A stretch of 64,000 bases of DNA from Ruegeria arenilitoris (GCF_013032445.1 NZ_WQCA01000007.1:124001-188000); one strand, 5' to 3'; shown: positions 25,631 to 34,792, counted from the stretch's first letter. Made by a program: numbers and translations. Notes: generated from the letters alone by a model not told the origin.

Positions 25631-28600
25631 TCAGAGGTCAATCTCGATCACGCCATCGGGATGTGCCGCTCGGCTTTGGCACAGTATGATAGCGCTCTCG
25701 CGTTGTTTGTTGGACAGAACGAAATCGCGATGTTCGATTTTGCCGGAAACCACACCGCATTTGCAAACCCCACAGATGCCATCGGCGCATTTCACATCCA
25801 CGTGAATTCCTGCCTCATTCAAAACCTGCGCGGCGTCCTTTTCCGCAGGGACCGCCAGCTCACGCCCCGACCGAACCAGCTTCAGCGTGAAAGGATGGTT
25901 TTCATACTCCGGCTGTTCGGGAACCGAGAAGTACTCCAGATGCCGCGCATCCTCGGGGAAACCCTGCCATTCCGCCGCCTGCATGACGCCGTCCATATAG
26001 CGGTCCGGACCGCAGGTGTAGACATGCCAGCCGTCCTGATAACCGGACAGGATCACATTCAGATCAGCGCGCGTGCCTTCGTCCGAAAAGTGATAGTGCA
26101 CGTGATCCGCCCAAGGCATCGCAGCCAGATCGTCCAGATACCCCGCACCGGCGCGGGTGCTGGCGGAATAGTGCAACTCGAACGGTTTGCCCAAAGCGTG
26201 CAAACGGTGGGCAAATGCAATCATCGGGGTGATGCCGATGCCGCCGCCCATCAGGAAGGTTTTGGTCGCCGTTTCCTCCAACTCGAAATGATTGATCGGC
26301 TTCGAGATGAAAACCTTGCGCCCCTCGTTAAAGATACGATGCAGCAGGGCCGAGCCGCCGCGCCCCTCATCCTCGCGCAGCACGCCGATCTGATAGGTCG
26401 CCCGGTCCGAGGGGTTACCGGACATGGAATACTGCCGCAGGAATTCCGGCGCGACCAGAACATCCAGATGCGCGCCCGCAGTCCACTCTGGCAGTGGAAC
26501 ACCGTTAAGCGCCGAGAACTCGTATTTGGTCACGTCTGCCGTCATCTTGTCGACCTTCGTCAGTTCGACCCGCATCACTGGTGCGTCCCCAGCGATGGTA
26601 TAGCGGTGGATGACCGACATGTCCCCGGCAGCCTTGCGGGCTTGGTATTCCTTGGCTGTCACCATTTCCTGATAGGCCGCGATTCCGGCCTCGCGGTCCA
26701 TGGCGAAGGGATAGGGCCAGGGATGCGGGGCCAGATAGGCGGGGTAGACGGCCAGCGTCTGATCTTCGTATTTCAAGTCCAGATCGGTTTGCAGGTCGCG
26801 CCGGTTCAGAGGGTGTTCCGTTGGGCGGTACGCGCCATCCGACTGCAACTCGATGTCCCACCACCATTTCTTGGTGTCGTTCAACCCGCCATTACCGACC
26901 GCATCGTCCAATTTTGCCAACACAGGTGCGGCCTGCGGAATGTTCATCGCGGCCCAGCGGAAGGGGCGTTCCTTGAATATCCCTTCAAGGTTCCACGGAC
27001 AGGTCTTCATACACCGCCCGCACATTGCTCCGCCCGGAGTGGTCACCCGGTAGGTGGCGCATTTCTGGCTGTCGGATTTCCAAATTTCATAGCCGTTGAA
27101 CATCAGCTTCGGCCCGGCGGTGATCGCCCCCGAAGGACACTCCCGCGCGCATTTGTTGCACGCCTCGCAAAAGCTTTGCAGCCCGAAATCAATCGGCTTG
27201 TCGTGCTCCACCGGCATATCCGTCGTCACCGCACCGGATTTCAGACGCGGACCGAGATAGGGGTTCAGGATGACCTCGCCGATCCGACTGACCTCACCTA
27301 GGCCGGACAGCAACAACAGCGGAGGCTGCAACACCTCGCCATCCATCACCGTATGCGCCTTGGCCTTGTAACCGAGATTGCGGATCTGCTGCGCGATCAC
27401 CCCGCCCAACAAGGAAAAGCGCAGATAGGCGCGCATCGACTGGGCCACGCTGATCCAGTCGTCGCCGCTGGCGCCCTCCATCGTTTCATAGCCCTGATCG
27501 ATGATCATGCTGATGGCCTGATCGTGTGGCGGAGTGATCTCCTCGCCCGTCGCATCATGGGAATACCACGCCCAGTCCGGGCACCGGCTGAGGCCCACCG
27601 CATCCACGCCAAGGAAATAAGTCGCGGCCTTTATGTTCGCAGCGTTGCGGGCGGCGTCGGTCGGCGGCGTCGCATCGGCGCTGTCGCCGTCCTGCAGAAG
27701 AACAAACGCGCCCAGCGCGCGGCGTTGCGCGAAACTCGGCGCGGACTTGCGTACGTAGTAGCCGCCCTTCGCCGCATCCTGCAGATGCTTGCCCATATCC
27801 CCGAACTGCGCCCGCGCGAACATATCGGCGCGTTTGGGCACGCGGGCGACGTTTTCTTCGTCGATATAGGTGGTCGGCGTCTCAACCCGCTTAAGATTCT
27901 CGAACGGATGCGCCCCGTCCACATAACGCCGCTTGGCGTAAGGGTCACGGTTCAGTGCGTTCTTGGCAAAACCAGCGCCCAACCACCACGCGGGCCCCTG
28001 AGTGCGGAACCACGGCTGCTGCGCCATCGGCTGCAGGGGCTGGTCATGGGCAATTTCCATCTCGGTGGTCACGGCGGCCAGACCGAAGCGCTTGCCCAGC
28101 CATGGGGCAATAATGTCGCCATCCTCGACCGAGGCCAAACCCGCCGCGACCGCTAATCTGCTCAGGTCAACCTCGGAGGACATCGCCGTATGCGCTCGCG
28201 CGTCATAGCCCAGTAGGCGGATATAGTTGGCGATCACCACGGCGTTCTCTGTCGCCAACAGGCAAGCTCGGTGATCCTGCGCGTCGATGATCCATTCCGC
28301 GCCGGGCTCTTCTGGATCAGGCTCGCGGTTGTGTTCGTAGAGGAAAACGATGGCATGGCGGTGCGTGTCCATCGGCCTGGGCGCGGCCTCCATGCTTTCC
28401 TTTAGATCGGCCATGATCAGGTCAATGCCTGAGGCCAGCGTCTTGGTCTGCCGTGTCTTCAGTGCATGAGCCAAACGGTCGATATCAGGGGTGCGCCGTG
28501 GTTCAGCCAGCATCGCCTCGGGCGGCAGCGGGCCACAACCGATCATCGAGGCATCGTTGAAATAACCAAACGCCTTCAAATGATTGGCGCGTTCAACCGG

Positions 28601-28843
28601 ATCGTCCGGGACCTCGGAAACCACCGGGTTTACGAACCCGTCGCGGATGGTGTCCATCATCGCCTGAAACTCACCCATCGCGTTGACGATGCTTTCAGGC
28701 TGATCCGGGCGGTGAAAGCTGAGCGTCCGCATCGGTTTCACCACAGCCAAGTCAGGCGTCGGAACCTGCCGCGCCAGCCGCTCCAAAGGATACCGGCCCA
28801 TGTGGACCGGTCGGTTCCTATCCGAGAAAAAGCGGATCCCCAT
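25631..28843 (-). CDS. Self-sufficient reductive dehalogenase fused to a flavin/[2Fe-2S] reductase
   Basis: A 1070-residue cytosolic enzyme. Residues about 120-550 form a cobalamin-binding RdhA-like domain with an internal duplication: GYDARAHT...WLGKRFGLAAVTTEMEIAHD near 212-267 against GYKAKAHT...YLGPRLKSGAVTTDMPVEHD near 492-547. Two [4Fe-4S] sites follow: Cys559, 562, 565, 569 and Cys595, 608, 611, 615. From about 745 a ferredoxin-reductase module begins (RQYSMSGNP near 803, GGGIGITPM near 866, CGPDRYM near 944), and a plant-type [2Fe-2S] domain ends the chain (Cys1019, 1024, 1027, 1055). This is the architecture of BhbA/NpRdhA-type catabolic dehalogenases. AGGAGGT 5 nt before 28843 sets the start. 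No Tat signal and no rdhB are present. Confidence 0.9.
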   Translation of the reverse strand: MGIRFFSDRNRPVHMGRYPLERLARQVPTPDLAVVKPMRTLSFHRPDQPESIVNAMGEFQAMMDTIRDGFVNPVVSEVPDDPVERANHLKAFGYFNDASMIGCGPLPPEAMLAEPRRTPDIDRLAHALKTRQTKTLASGIDLIMADLKESMEAAPRPMDTHRHAIVFLYEHNREPDPEEPGAEWIIDAQDHRACLLATENAVVIANYIRLLGYDARAHTAMSSEVDLSRLAVAAGLASVEDGDIIAPWLGKRFGLAAVTTEMEIAHDQPLQPMAQQPWFRTQGPAWWLGAGFAKNALNRDPYAKRRYVDGAHPFENLKRVETPTTYIDEENVARVPKRADMFARAQFGDMGKHLQDAAKGGYYVRKSAPSFAQRRALGAFVLLQDGDSADATPPTDAARNAANIKAATYFLGVDAVGLSRCPDWAWYSHDATGEEITPPHDQAISMIIDQGYETMEGASGDDWISVAQSMRAYLRFSLLGGVIAQQIRNLGYKAKAHTVMDGEVLQPPLLLLSGLGEVSRIGEVILNPYLGPRLKSGAVTTDMPVEHDKPIDFGLQSFCEACNKCARECPSGAITAGPKLMFNGYEIWKSDSQKCATYRVTTPGGAMCGRCMKTCPWNLEGIFKERPFRWAAMNIPQAAPVLAKLDDAVGNGGLNDTKKWWWDIELQSDGAYRPTEHPLNRRDLQTDLDLKYEDQTLAVYPAYLAPHPWPYPFAMDREAGIAAYQEMVTAKEYQARKAAGDMSVIHRYTIAGDAPVMRVELTKVDKMTADVTKYEFSALNGVPLPEWTAGAHLDVLVAPEFLRQYSMSGNPSDRATYQIGVLREDEGRGGSALLHRIFNEGRKVFISKPINHFELEETATKTFLMGGGIGITPMIAFAHRLHALGKPFELHYSASTRAGAGYLDDLAAMPWADHVHYHFSDEGTRADLNVILSGYQDGWHVYTCGPDRYMDGVMQAAEWQGFPEDARHLEYFSVPEQPEYENHPFTLKLVRSGRELAVPAEKDAAQVLNEAGIHVDVKCADGICGVCKCGVVSGKIEHRDFVLSNKQRESAIILCQSRAAHPDGVIEIDL

Positions 28844-29098
28844 CGCGCACCTCCTGATGATGACTGTCACCTAATGCGTGCCGGACTTCAAATCCATACA
28901 TGACCAGTCACAGATAGTTCGAGCAAAACTAATCTCACCGGTCTGGGCGGCGAGTCGCTGCGGGCTTTTCTGACAATCCTCATAAAAGGTCTCAATCTAC
29001 GTGGTCTGTCACCTGCGCGCACAACAACCCGACCCATCCTTGGTCGCGCACCCGGAACGAGGCCGTCGCCGCAGCGTTGCAGGACTGAGTTACCATGA

Positions 29099-30370
29099 TC
29101 AGAACCGCGCCTTGACGAAATGGGTCAACGCCGCACCGGTTTCGAAATAGGCGCGCCGCAGGCCGGTCCAGCGTTCGTGGTACTCCGAAACTACTGGAAC
29201 GGACAATAGCGACGGATCATCCTGCAGCAGGCTTTCGGCCATAAGGCGACCAAACACCGTGCCCGGGCCGATGCCGCGCCCGGAATACCCGTGCACCGAC
29301 AGCGCGTTAGGGCCTACCTGCGTGATCTTGGGAATGTGGTCCGATGTCATTGCGATCCGGCCGTGCCATCCCTCGATCAGTGGCTGGTCAGCCAGTTGCG
29401 GGAAAAGCTCAGCCAGTTTGCGTTTGATCCAAGCGGTGTGAGCAATGCGGCCCGCTTGCCCCAGATCGCCCATCGCACCGATGATCAGTCGTCCTTCACC
29501 GTCTATGCGAAACGAGGTCATGATCAGGCCGGTATCCCAGCAGCCCTCTCCGCCCTGCAGGATACTAGAGCGTAGATTGTCGGACAGCGGCGCGGTCGCG
29601 AACTGGAAATAATAGACCGGCACATATTCCGGAGCGGTCGCCTGCAGCCCCTGATGATAGGCGTTGGTAGCCTGTATCACCGACTTCGCACGCACTGTGC
29701 CGCGATCGGTTTCCAGCATCCAAACGCCGTCGCTGTGCTGCATGGATTGGACCGGGCTTTGGGTCGCGATTCGCGCTCCGGCCTCGGCGGCAGCGCGAGC
29801 AAGGCCCCGGACGTAGCTGAGTGGTTGGATCGTCCCCGCGCGCGGATCGAACAGAGCACCTTGGAACGCGGCGCTTCCGGTGCGCTGCTCAGTCTGGTTG
29901 GCAGACAGCAGTTCAACCGGCGCGCCCGTGGCGGATAGCTGCGCGTGCCTTTCCTGCAGGTCTCGCAAACCTTTGGTGGAATGCGCGCAGTGCAACGTGC
30001 CGTTCCGCACCGGTTCGCAGTTGATGTCATGCTTTGCGATCAGATCAAAAACATCGCCGGGCGCGGCGGCCAGCAGGTTAATCAGACGATCCCCTGCGTC
30101 GCGACCAAGATGCTGGCGAATGTCGTCGGGCGGCAGCCACAACCCGGCATTTGCCAACCCGACATTGCGGCCCGAGCCACCATGGCCGATCTCCTGCGCC
30201 TCGAGCAGACACACAGACGCCCCGGCCCGCGCCGCCGTCAGCGCAGCGGAACAGCCCGTATAACCGCCACCGATCACAGCCAGATCAACGGCCAGATCTT
30301 TGGTCAGGGGAAGGCTTTCGACATGCTCTCGGCAGGTTTTCAGCCAGAGTGACTGGTTGTGGTCGCTCAC
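29099..30370 (-). CDS. FAD-dependent amine/D-amino-acid oxidase-like protein (DAO family)
   Basis: A 423-residue flavoprotein of the DAO family. The N-terminal dinucleotide-binding motif VIGGGYTGCSAALTAARAGASV lies near 32-53 with a following acidic residue (LLEAQEIGHGGSGRNVG), and the C-terminal FAD contact is SVHGYSGRGIGPGT near 370. The GGSGRN loop resembles gamma-glutamylputrescine oxidase and related amine oxidases (PuuB-like). The substrate is not identified. It lies between the reductive dehalogenase and the malonyltransferase-like gene on the same strand, 40 nt after the latter, and is probably cotranscribed with it. Confidence 0.82.
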   Translation of the reverse strand: MSDHNQSLWLKTCREHVESLPLTKDLAVDLAVIGGGYTGCSAALTAARAGASVCLLEAQEIGHGGSGRNVGLANAGLWLPPDDIRQHLGRDAGDRLINLLAAAPGDVFDLIAKHDINCEPVRNGTLHCAHSTKGLRDLQERHAQLSATGAPVELLSANQTEQRTGSAAFQGALFDPRAGTIQPLSYVRGLARAAAEAGARIATQSPVQSMQHSDGVWMLETDRGTVRAKSVIQATNAYHQGLQATAPEYVPVYYFQFATAPLSDNLRSSILQGGEGCWDTGLIMTSFRIDGEGRLIIGAMGDLGQAGRIAHTAWIKRKLAELFPQLADQPLIEGWHGRIAMTSDHIPKITQVGPNALSVHGYSGRGIGPGTVFGRLMAESLLQDDPSLLSVPVVSEYHERWTGLRRAYFETGAALTHFVKARF

Positions 30371-30409
30371 GCCGGGCTCCTTGAATTTGTGCGGATCATC
30401 AGGGCTTGG

Positions 30410-31444
30410 TCAGCCGGTTGCAAGCGCCCTTTGATCGTCGCGGCCCATGGCGATCAGAAAGGGCCACGCGTCCTGCTGCGTCTGGAACGCCGCCTTGTCG
30501 GACATGCCGCGCCAGTCGGCCAGAACCAGGGATTGGGCCACAGCCCCGCCCAGCGTCGCACCGGGGCCCGTCACGATAAATAGGTCGGGTGCAAATTCAC
30601 GTGCTGCGGTGTGGATCGCGCGGGTAAAGTCATAGGCCTCGGTCACTTGATGACCCAGCGTATAATCCCAAAGCGCCTGCGTATCCGTCGCACCCGGCCA
30701 CCAGATTTTGCCACGTCCATCGATCAGGGGGCGTTCGGGCTGGCCAAACATCTCGGCGCCCAACCGGGCGCGCCCTTCAGCCGCAACGGGGGCCTGCAAC
30801 GCGGTGTGAAAGGCCGCGTGGTTGGGAAGCCGCATTGGGAAACGGTCCTGAATTGTAGGGTGCACAGCCTCAAACGCCTTAAGACCCGCCTCATTTCCCG
30901 CAAGAACCAGCATACCGCCCAGATCAATGGACAGCGCCAGATCGCACCCATCAGACGCGTCGATCCGCGTCACATCGGCCAGCAGTTCAGCCTTGCGGGC
31001 TGCGTTGTTTTTCCAGTTCTCACCCACAAACGGATAGACCAATTGGCCACCGATTAGCTGGTCTTGCATCAACGTGCCCATCGTGTTCACCACGCGAAAC
31101 CCGTCTTGCGGTGACAGGGCACCACCTGCGACCAAGGCGATATACCACCCCATCGAGTTGCCGGTGACCGCGACCACCTCGATATCCTCAGCAATGGTCT
31201 GCGCGTCGGCCAGCGAAGCGGCATAGATCAGGGGTGAGGCCACATCACCGCGCGAATACTTGCTGACCGTATAACGGCTTGCGCCATCCAGCGCGGTCAC
31301 GGCCTCCTGCCCCGCCTCGGCGCGGATGGCGTCGAAACTGCGAAACAGGTCCATCCGCTGCGCATGATGGCGGTGCAGATAGCCCAACTCGGGCTTGTTA
31401 TACGTGCCCCGCCCGGGGCAGATCACAACAGCAGTACGGGTCAT
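30410..31444 (-). CDS. ACP S-malonyltransferase-like acyltransferase
   Basis: A 344-residue protein of the FabD/acyltransferase fold. Its nucleophile elbow reads VTGNSMGWYIA near residue 110-120, a variant of GHSxG with Asn for the usual His. A catalytic His is probably in NHAAFHT near 227. The N terminus (VVICPGRGTYNKP) matches the typical VFPGQG strand. A longer frame to 31537 exists, but the Met at 31444 overlaps the E1 stop as ATGA and begins the homologous region. No acyl carrier protein or ketosynthase is nearby, so the acceptor may be CoA or another carrier rather than fatty acid synthesis. Confidence 0.75.
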   Translation of the reverse strand: MTRTAVVICPGRGTYNKPELGYLHRHHAQRMDLFRSFDAIRAEAGQEAVTALDGASRYTVSKYSRGDVASPLIYAASLADAQTIAEDIEVVAVTGNSMGWYIALVAGGALSPQDGFRVVNTMGTLMQDQLIGGQLVYPFVGENWKNNAARKAELLADVTRIDASDGCDLALSIDLGGMLVLAGNEAGLKAFEAVHPTIQDRFPMRLPNHAAFHTALQAPVAAEGRARLGAEMFGQPERPLIDGRGKIWWPGATDTQALWDYTLGHQVTEAYDFTRAIHTAAREFAPDLFIVTGPGATLGGAVAQSLVLADWRGMSDKAAFQTQQDAWPFLIAMGRDDQRALATG

Positions 31445-33633
31445 GGGCGACCTCCGGTCAAAGCGAGCGCGGCGGCAACGATGCCGTCCTTCGACGGCAG
31501 CGGAGCAGCATAGGCCGGGCCGGTGGCGATGAAACAATCTTCGGCCACAACGCGGGCGGTTGCGGTATCGGGGCTATACTCGTTGAAGAACGTCATCAGC
31601 GCCTCGGATTGGCTACCGGTGCGACGGCATTCGTCCACGACCAGAACATGCGCGCAGGGTTTGGTGGCCTCGCGCAGTGCCTCGGCCGGCAGCGGCGCGA
31701 GCCAGCGCATGTCGATGATCCGGGTCTTCACGCCTGCGGCCTGCAATTCGGGCAGGGCCTGCTGGGACAGATAGTGCCCGTTGCCATAGGTCACGATAGC
31801 CAGATCGGTACCGTCCCCGTGCACACCAACCTTACCAAGCGCGATGCGTTGATCCGGTGAGGGATAGGTTGTCATCCACCCGCCATCCTGCGCCTCACGC
31901 AGGTCCCGCATTGGATAGAGGGCGATAGGCTCCAGAAACACCACCACGCGCTGCTCTTCCCGCGCCAATCGCACGCATTCACGCAGCATCTGCGCCGCAT
32001 CCGCTCCGCTGGAGGGGCAGGCAATAATTACACCCGGAATGTCCCGCAGCACGGCCAGAGAGTTGTCGTTGTGGAAATGCCCGCCGAACCCTTTCTGATA
32101 GCCCAACCCCGCAATCCGCAGCACCATCGGGTTGGTGAACTGACCGTTCGAAAAAAACGGCAGGGTCGCGGCCTCGCCCCGGATCTGATCCTCGGCATTA
32201 TGCAGATAGGCGAGGAACTGGATCTCGGGGATCGGGATGAACCCGTTATGCCCCATACCAATCGCCAGCCCAAGAATGGACTGTTCGTCCAGCAGCGTGT
32301 CGATCACCCGGTCCGGGCCGAACCGCTGCTGCAGCTTCTGGGTCACGCCATAAACGCCGCCCTTGCGGCCAACGTCTTCGCCCATGCAGACGATCTCACC
32401 ATGTTCCAACATCAGATCGGTAAGCGCCCAATTGATCAGGCGGCTCATGGGCTGCGGATCATCCATCGCGCGCAGGTCGCCGCCAAAGGCCTTGGCCCGG
32501 GTCTCTGTACTGGGACCGTTGGTGGGCTTGCAGGGGCGCTTGGGTGGGATCAGGCTGGCCATCACCTCTGCGGCATTGGCCAGATGCGGACGTTTGGCCG
32601 CCTCGGATGCGACTCGGTCTGTACGGGCGCAGGTGTCCTCGTAGACTTTCAGCGCCTCAGCGGGCGACAACGCACCCGCCTGATCCAACAAACGCACAGA
32701 GTGCAGCAAGGGGTCTTTGGCCTCGTCCGATTCGACCTCGGACTTCGACAGATAGGTGGTCGGTACATCCGCCCCGGCATGACCATAAAGGCGCACGGTT
32801 TTCAGGTGCAGGAAGGCAGGTTTGCGGCGGGTGCGTACGTAGTCTGCGGCCTCTTGCGCAACGGCGAAGGTCTCATACATGTCCAGCCCGTTGGCCTGAA
32901 AATACTTGATGCCCGGACGATGCTCCATCGACGCCTGTATCCAGCCTTTCGGCGTTTTGACCGAGATACCGATGCCATTGTCCTCGCACACAAACAGCAG
33001 CGGCAGCGGCGTCGATTGTACGCTGGTCCACCCGGCGGTGTTGATCGCCCCCTGCGCCGTGGAATGGTTGGCCGAAGCGTCCCCGAATGAACACATCGCA
33101 ATCCCATCCTCGGGCAATTCCCGGTGCTCGGGGGTGTGCCGCCGTGCCGCGCCCAGACTATAGGCCGCGCCAACCGCCTTGGGCAGGTGACTGGCGATGG
33201 TCGAAGTCTGCGGCGGGATCATTAGCGCCTTGGAGCCCAGCACCTTATGCCGCCCGCCCGAGATCGGGTCTTCTTTGGAACAAGCAAAGCTTAACAGCAT
33301 GTCCCAGGCGATCTGCTGGCCGGGCACCTGCTCGGCCCGAGCAATTTGAAACGCGGCATCACGATAGTGCAGAAAGGCGATATCGTTAGGGCGCAACGCG
33401 TGCGCGACAGCCGCCATCCCCTCATGCCCGGATGAGCCGATGGTATAGAACCCCTGCCCCGCCTTCTGCATTGCACGGCTGGTGCGATCCAACGCGCGGC
33501 TTAGAACCTGAGACCGAAACAGCGACACCGCGTCGGTGTTGCTGAGACCTGGCCGCGGTGCTGCACCGTCGGGAAAGTCACCTTTGGCAACCCGGGTCAG
33601 GAAGTTTTCGTGAACGATCTGAGCGCGATCCAT
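31441..33633 (-). CDS. Fused E1 alpha/beta 2-oxoacid dehydrogenase, thiamine diphosphate dependent
   Basis: A 730-residue protein joining both E1 subunits. The alpha part (about 1-350) carries the thiamine diphosphate motif GDASANHSTAQGAIN with the closing N-G near CEDNGIGIS; the first position after GD is Ala instead of the usual Gly. The beta part (about 385-730) starts RAMDDPQPMSRLINWAL and includes GEDVGRKGGVYGV, the transketolase-like domain. Branched-chain or acetoin-type 2-oxoacids are possible substrates. No E2 or E3 gene is adjacent, so it either borrows them or does another thiamine reaction. It is coupled by ATGA to the malonyltransferase-like gene. Confidence 0.85.
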   Translation of the reverse strand: MDRAQIVHENFLTRVAKGDFPDGAAPRPGLSNTDAVSLFRSQVLSRALDRTSRAMQKAGQGFYTIGSSGHEGMAAVAHALRPNDIAFLHYRDAAFQIARAEQVPGQQIAWDMLLSFACSKEDPISGGRHKVLGSKALMIPPQTSTIASHLPKAVGAAYSLGAARRHTPEHRELPEDGIAMCSFGDASANHSTAQGAINTAGWTSVQSTPLPLLFVCEDNGIGISVKTPKGWIQASMEHRPGIKYFQANGLDMYETFAVAQEAADYVRTRRKPAFLHLKTVRLYGHAGADVPTTYLSKSEVESDEAKDPLLHSVRLLDQAGALSPAEALKVYEDTCARTDRVASEAAKRPHLANAAEVMASLIPPKRPCKPTNGPSTETRAKAFGGDLRAMDDPQPMSRLINWALTDLMLEHGEIVCMGEDVGRKGGVYGVTQKLQQRFGPDRVIDTLLDEQSILGLAIGMGHNGFIPIPEIQFLAYLHNAEDQIRGEAATLPFFSNGQFTNPMVLRIAGLGYQKGFGGHFHNDNSLAVLRDIPGVIIACPSSGADAAQMLRECVRLAREEQRVVVFLEPIALYPMRDLREAQDGGWMTTYPSPDQRIALGKVGVHGDGTDLAIVTYGNGHYLSQQALPELQAAGVKTRIIDMRWLAPLPAEALREATKPCAHVLVVDECRRTGSQSEALMTFFNEYSPDTATARVVAEDCFIATGPAYAAPLPSKDGIVAAALALTGGRP

Positions 33634-33794
33634 GGCCTGTTCCCCGGTCTTTCAACTCTTTAGATGGGCGATTTTATCTTGGATAGCACGCAGGTTCTCA
33701 CCCGGTCACCCAAAAGAAAAGCCTGTATGTGTATCGGGCTGGCGCGCCCCAAATGCCAGTGATATTCCATCCGAAAGGTATGAGGATTAGTCAT

Positions 33795-34694
33795 ATGATA
33801 GCCCCGCGTCGGTTTTTGCCTTCGATCCCCTCTCTGCTTGCGCTTGAAGCCGTCGACCGCCTTGGCAGTGCCTCAGCCGCCGCCGAAGAGCTTTCCCTGA
33901 CCCAAAGCGCGATCAGCCGACAGCTCAAGTCGATGGAGGAGCAATTGGGTGTGGACCTGATCCAACGTAGCCAGATGCGGTTGCACCTGACACCTGCGGC
34001 GAAAGAATACGTTCAAGTCGCGCGCACTGCGCTGAATCAGCTTGCGCAGGCGTCTCTGAAACTGAAAGCTAACCCGACCGGAGGGTCGCTGAACCTGTCG
34101 ATCCTGCCCGCTTTCGGAATGCACTGGCTAGCCCCACGTTTGCAGGATTTCGCACGCCGCCATCCGGAAGTTACGGTAAACCTGAATACCCGGCTGCGAC
34201 CGTTCGACTTTGACACCGAACGTTTCGATGCTGCCATACACTTTGGCCAACGCGACTGGGCTGGCGTGAACTACTTGCCCATCATGCGCGAAGACGTACT
34301 GCCGGTTTGCTCACCCGGTTTATTGCCCGATGTTACAGATGACATAGGGTGGCTAACGGAAGCCCCTTTGCTGCACCTCGAAACGCGCCCCGACGCCTGG
34401 GAAAAGTGGTTCGCCGCGCAGGGGCATGAGGTTACCGGGATTCGTGGAATGCTGTTCGACCAATTCTCGACCATGGGGCAGGCCACGATCCACGGGTTGG
34501 GCGTGGCATTGCTGCCCAGCTATCTGGTAGAGGCCGACCTGAAAGCGGGCCGACTGGTACAAGCTTGGCACGGACCAGGGGTGAGCCTTGGGGACTTTTT
34601 TCTTGTCTGGCCGCATTCCCGTGCGGAATCTGAACCGCTGAAGTCGTTTCGCGCGTGGCTGCAAGGCCAGATTGATCAGGCGCCGTGCCTGTAA
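33795..34694 (+). CDS. LysR-family regulator (GcvA-like)
   Basis: A 299-residue LysR regulator with helix-turn-helix (ALEAVDRLGSASAAAEELSLTQSAISRQLKSME... within residues 13-60) and a C-terminal LysR_substrate domain. The opening MIAPRRFLPSIPSL and the layout of the effector domain match GcvA-like members. The frame is open to 33729; a GAGGA motif about 8 nt before 33795 supports the start chosen. It diverges from the E1-malonyltransferase-DAO cluster with 161 nt between start codons and is its likely regulator. Confidence 0.87.
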   Translation: MIAPRRFLPSIPSLLALEAVDRLGSASAAAEELSLTQSAISRQLKSMEEQLGVDLIQRSQMRLHLTPAAKEYVQVARTALNQLAQASLKLKANPTGGSLNLSILPAFGMHWLAPRLQDFARRHPEVTVNLNTRLRPFDFDTERFDAAIHFGQRDWAGVNYLPIMREDVLPVCSPGLLPDVTDDIGWLTEAPLLHLETRPDAWEKWFAAQGHEVTGIRGMLFDQFSTMGQATIHGLGVALLPSYLVEADLKAGRLVQAWHGPGVSLGDFFLVWPHSRAESEPLKSFRAWLQGQIDQAPCL

Positions 34695-34751
34695 AAATTG
34701 ACTGACCTCACACTGCGCGGCCTTTGGCCTTGCGTCCTGCGGACGGCAGGG

Positions 34752-34792
34752 GGGCCAGGCAGACGCGGGCTGCGCCCGCGTCTGCCTGGCCC
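34752..34792. terminator. Perfect 19-bp hairpin between convergent genes
   Basis: GGGCCAGGCAGACGCGGGC (34752-34770) pairs with its exact complement at 34774-34792 across a 3-nt loop (TGC). It lies between the ends of the LysR gene and the convergent acyl-CoA dehydrogenase gene, where a bidirectional transcription stop is expected. No U-tract is present on either side, so it is not a textbook intrinsic terminator. Confidence 0.55.

Noticed and set aside
25520-27301. A 593-codon open frame on the plus strand
   Set aside because: It lies entirely opposite the reductive dehalogenase gene, whose motifs and ribosome binding site are convincing. The antisense translation is His/Arg-rich with no domain, as expected in high-GC DNA.
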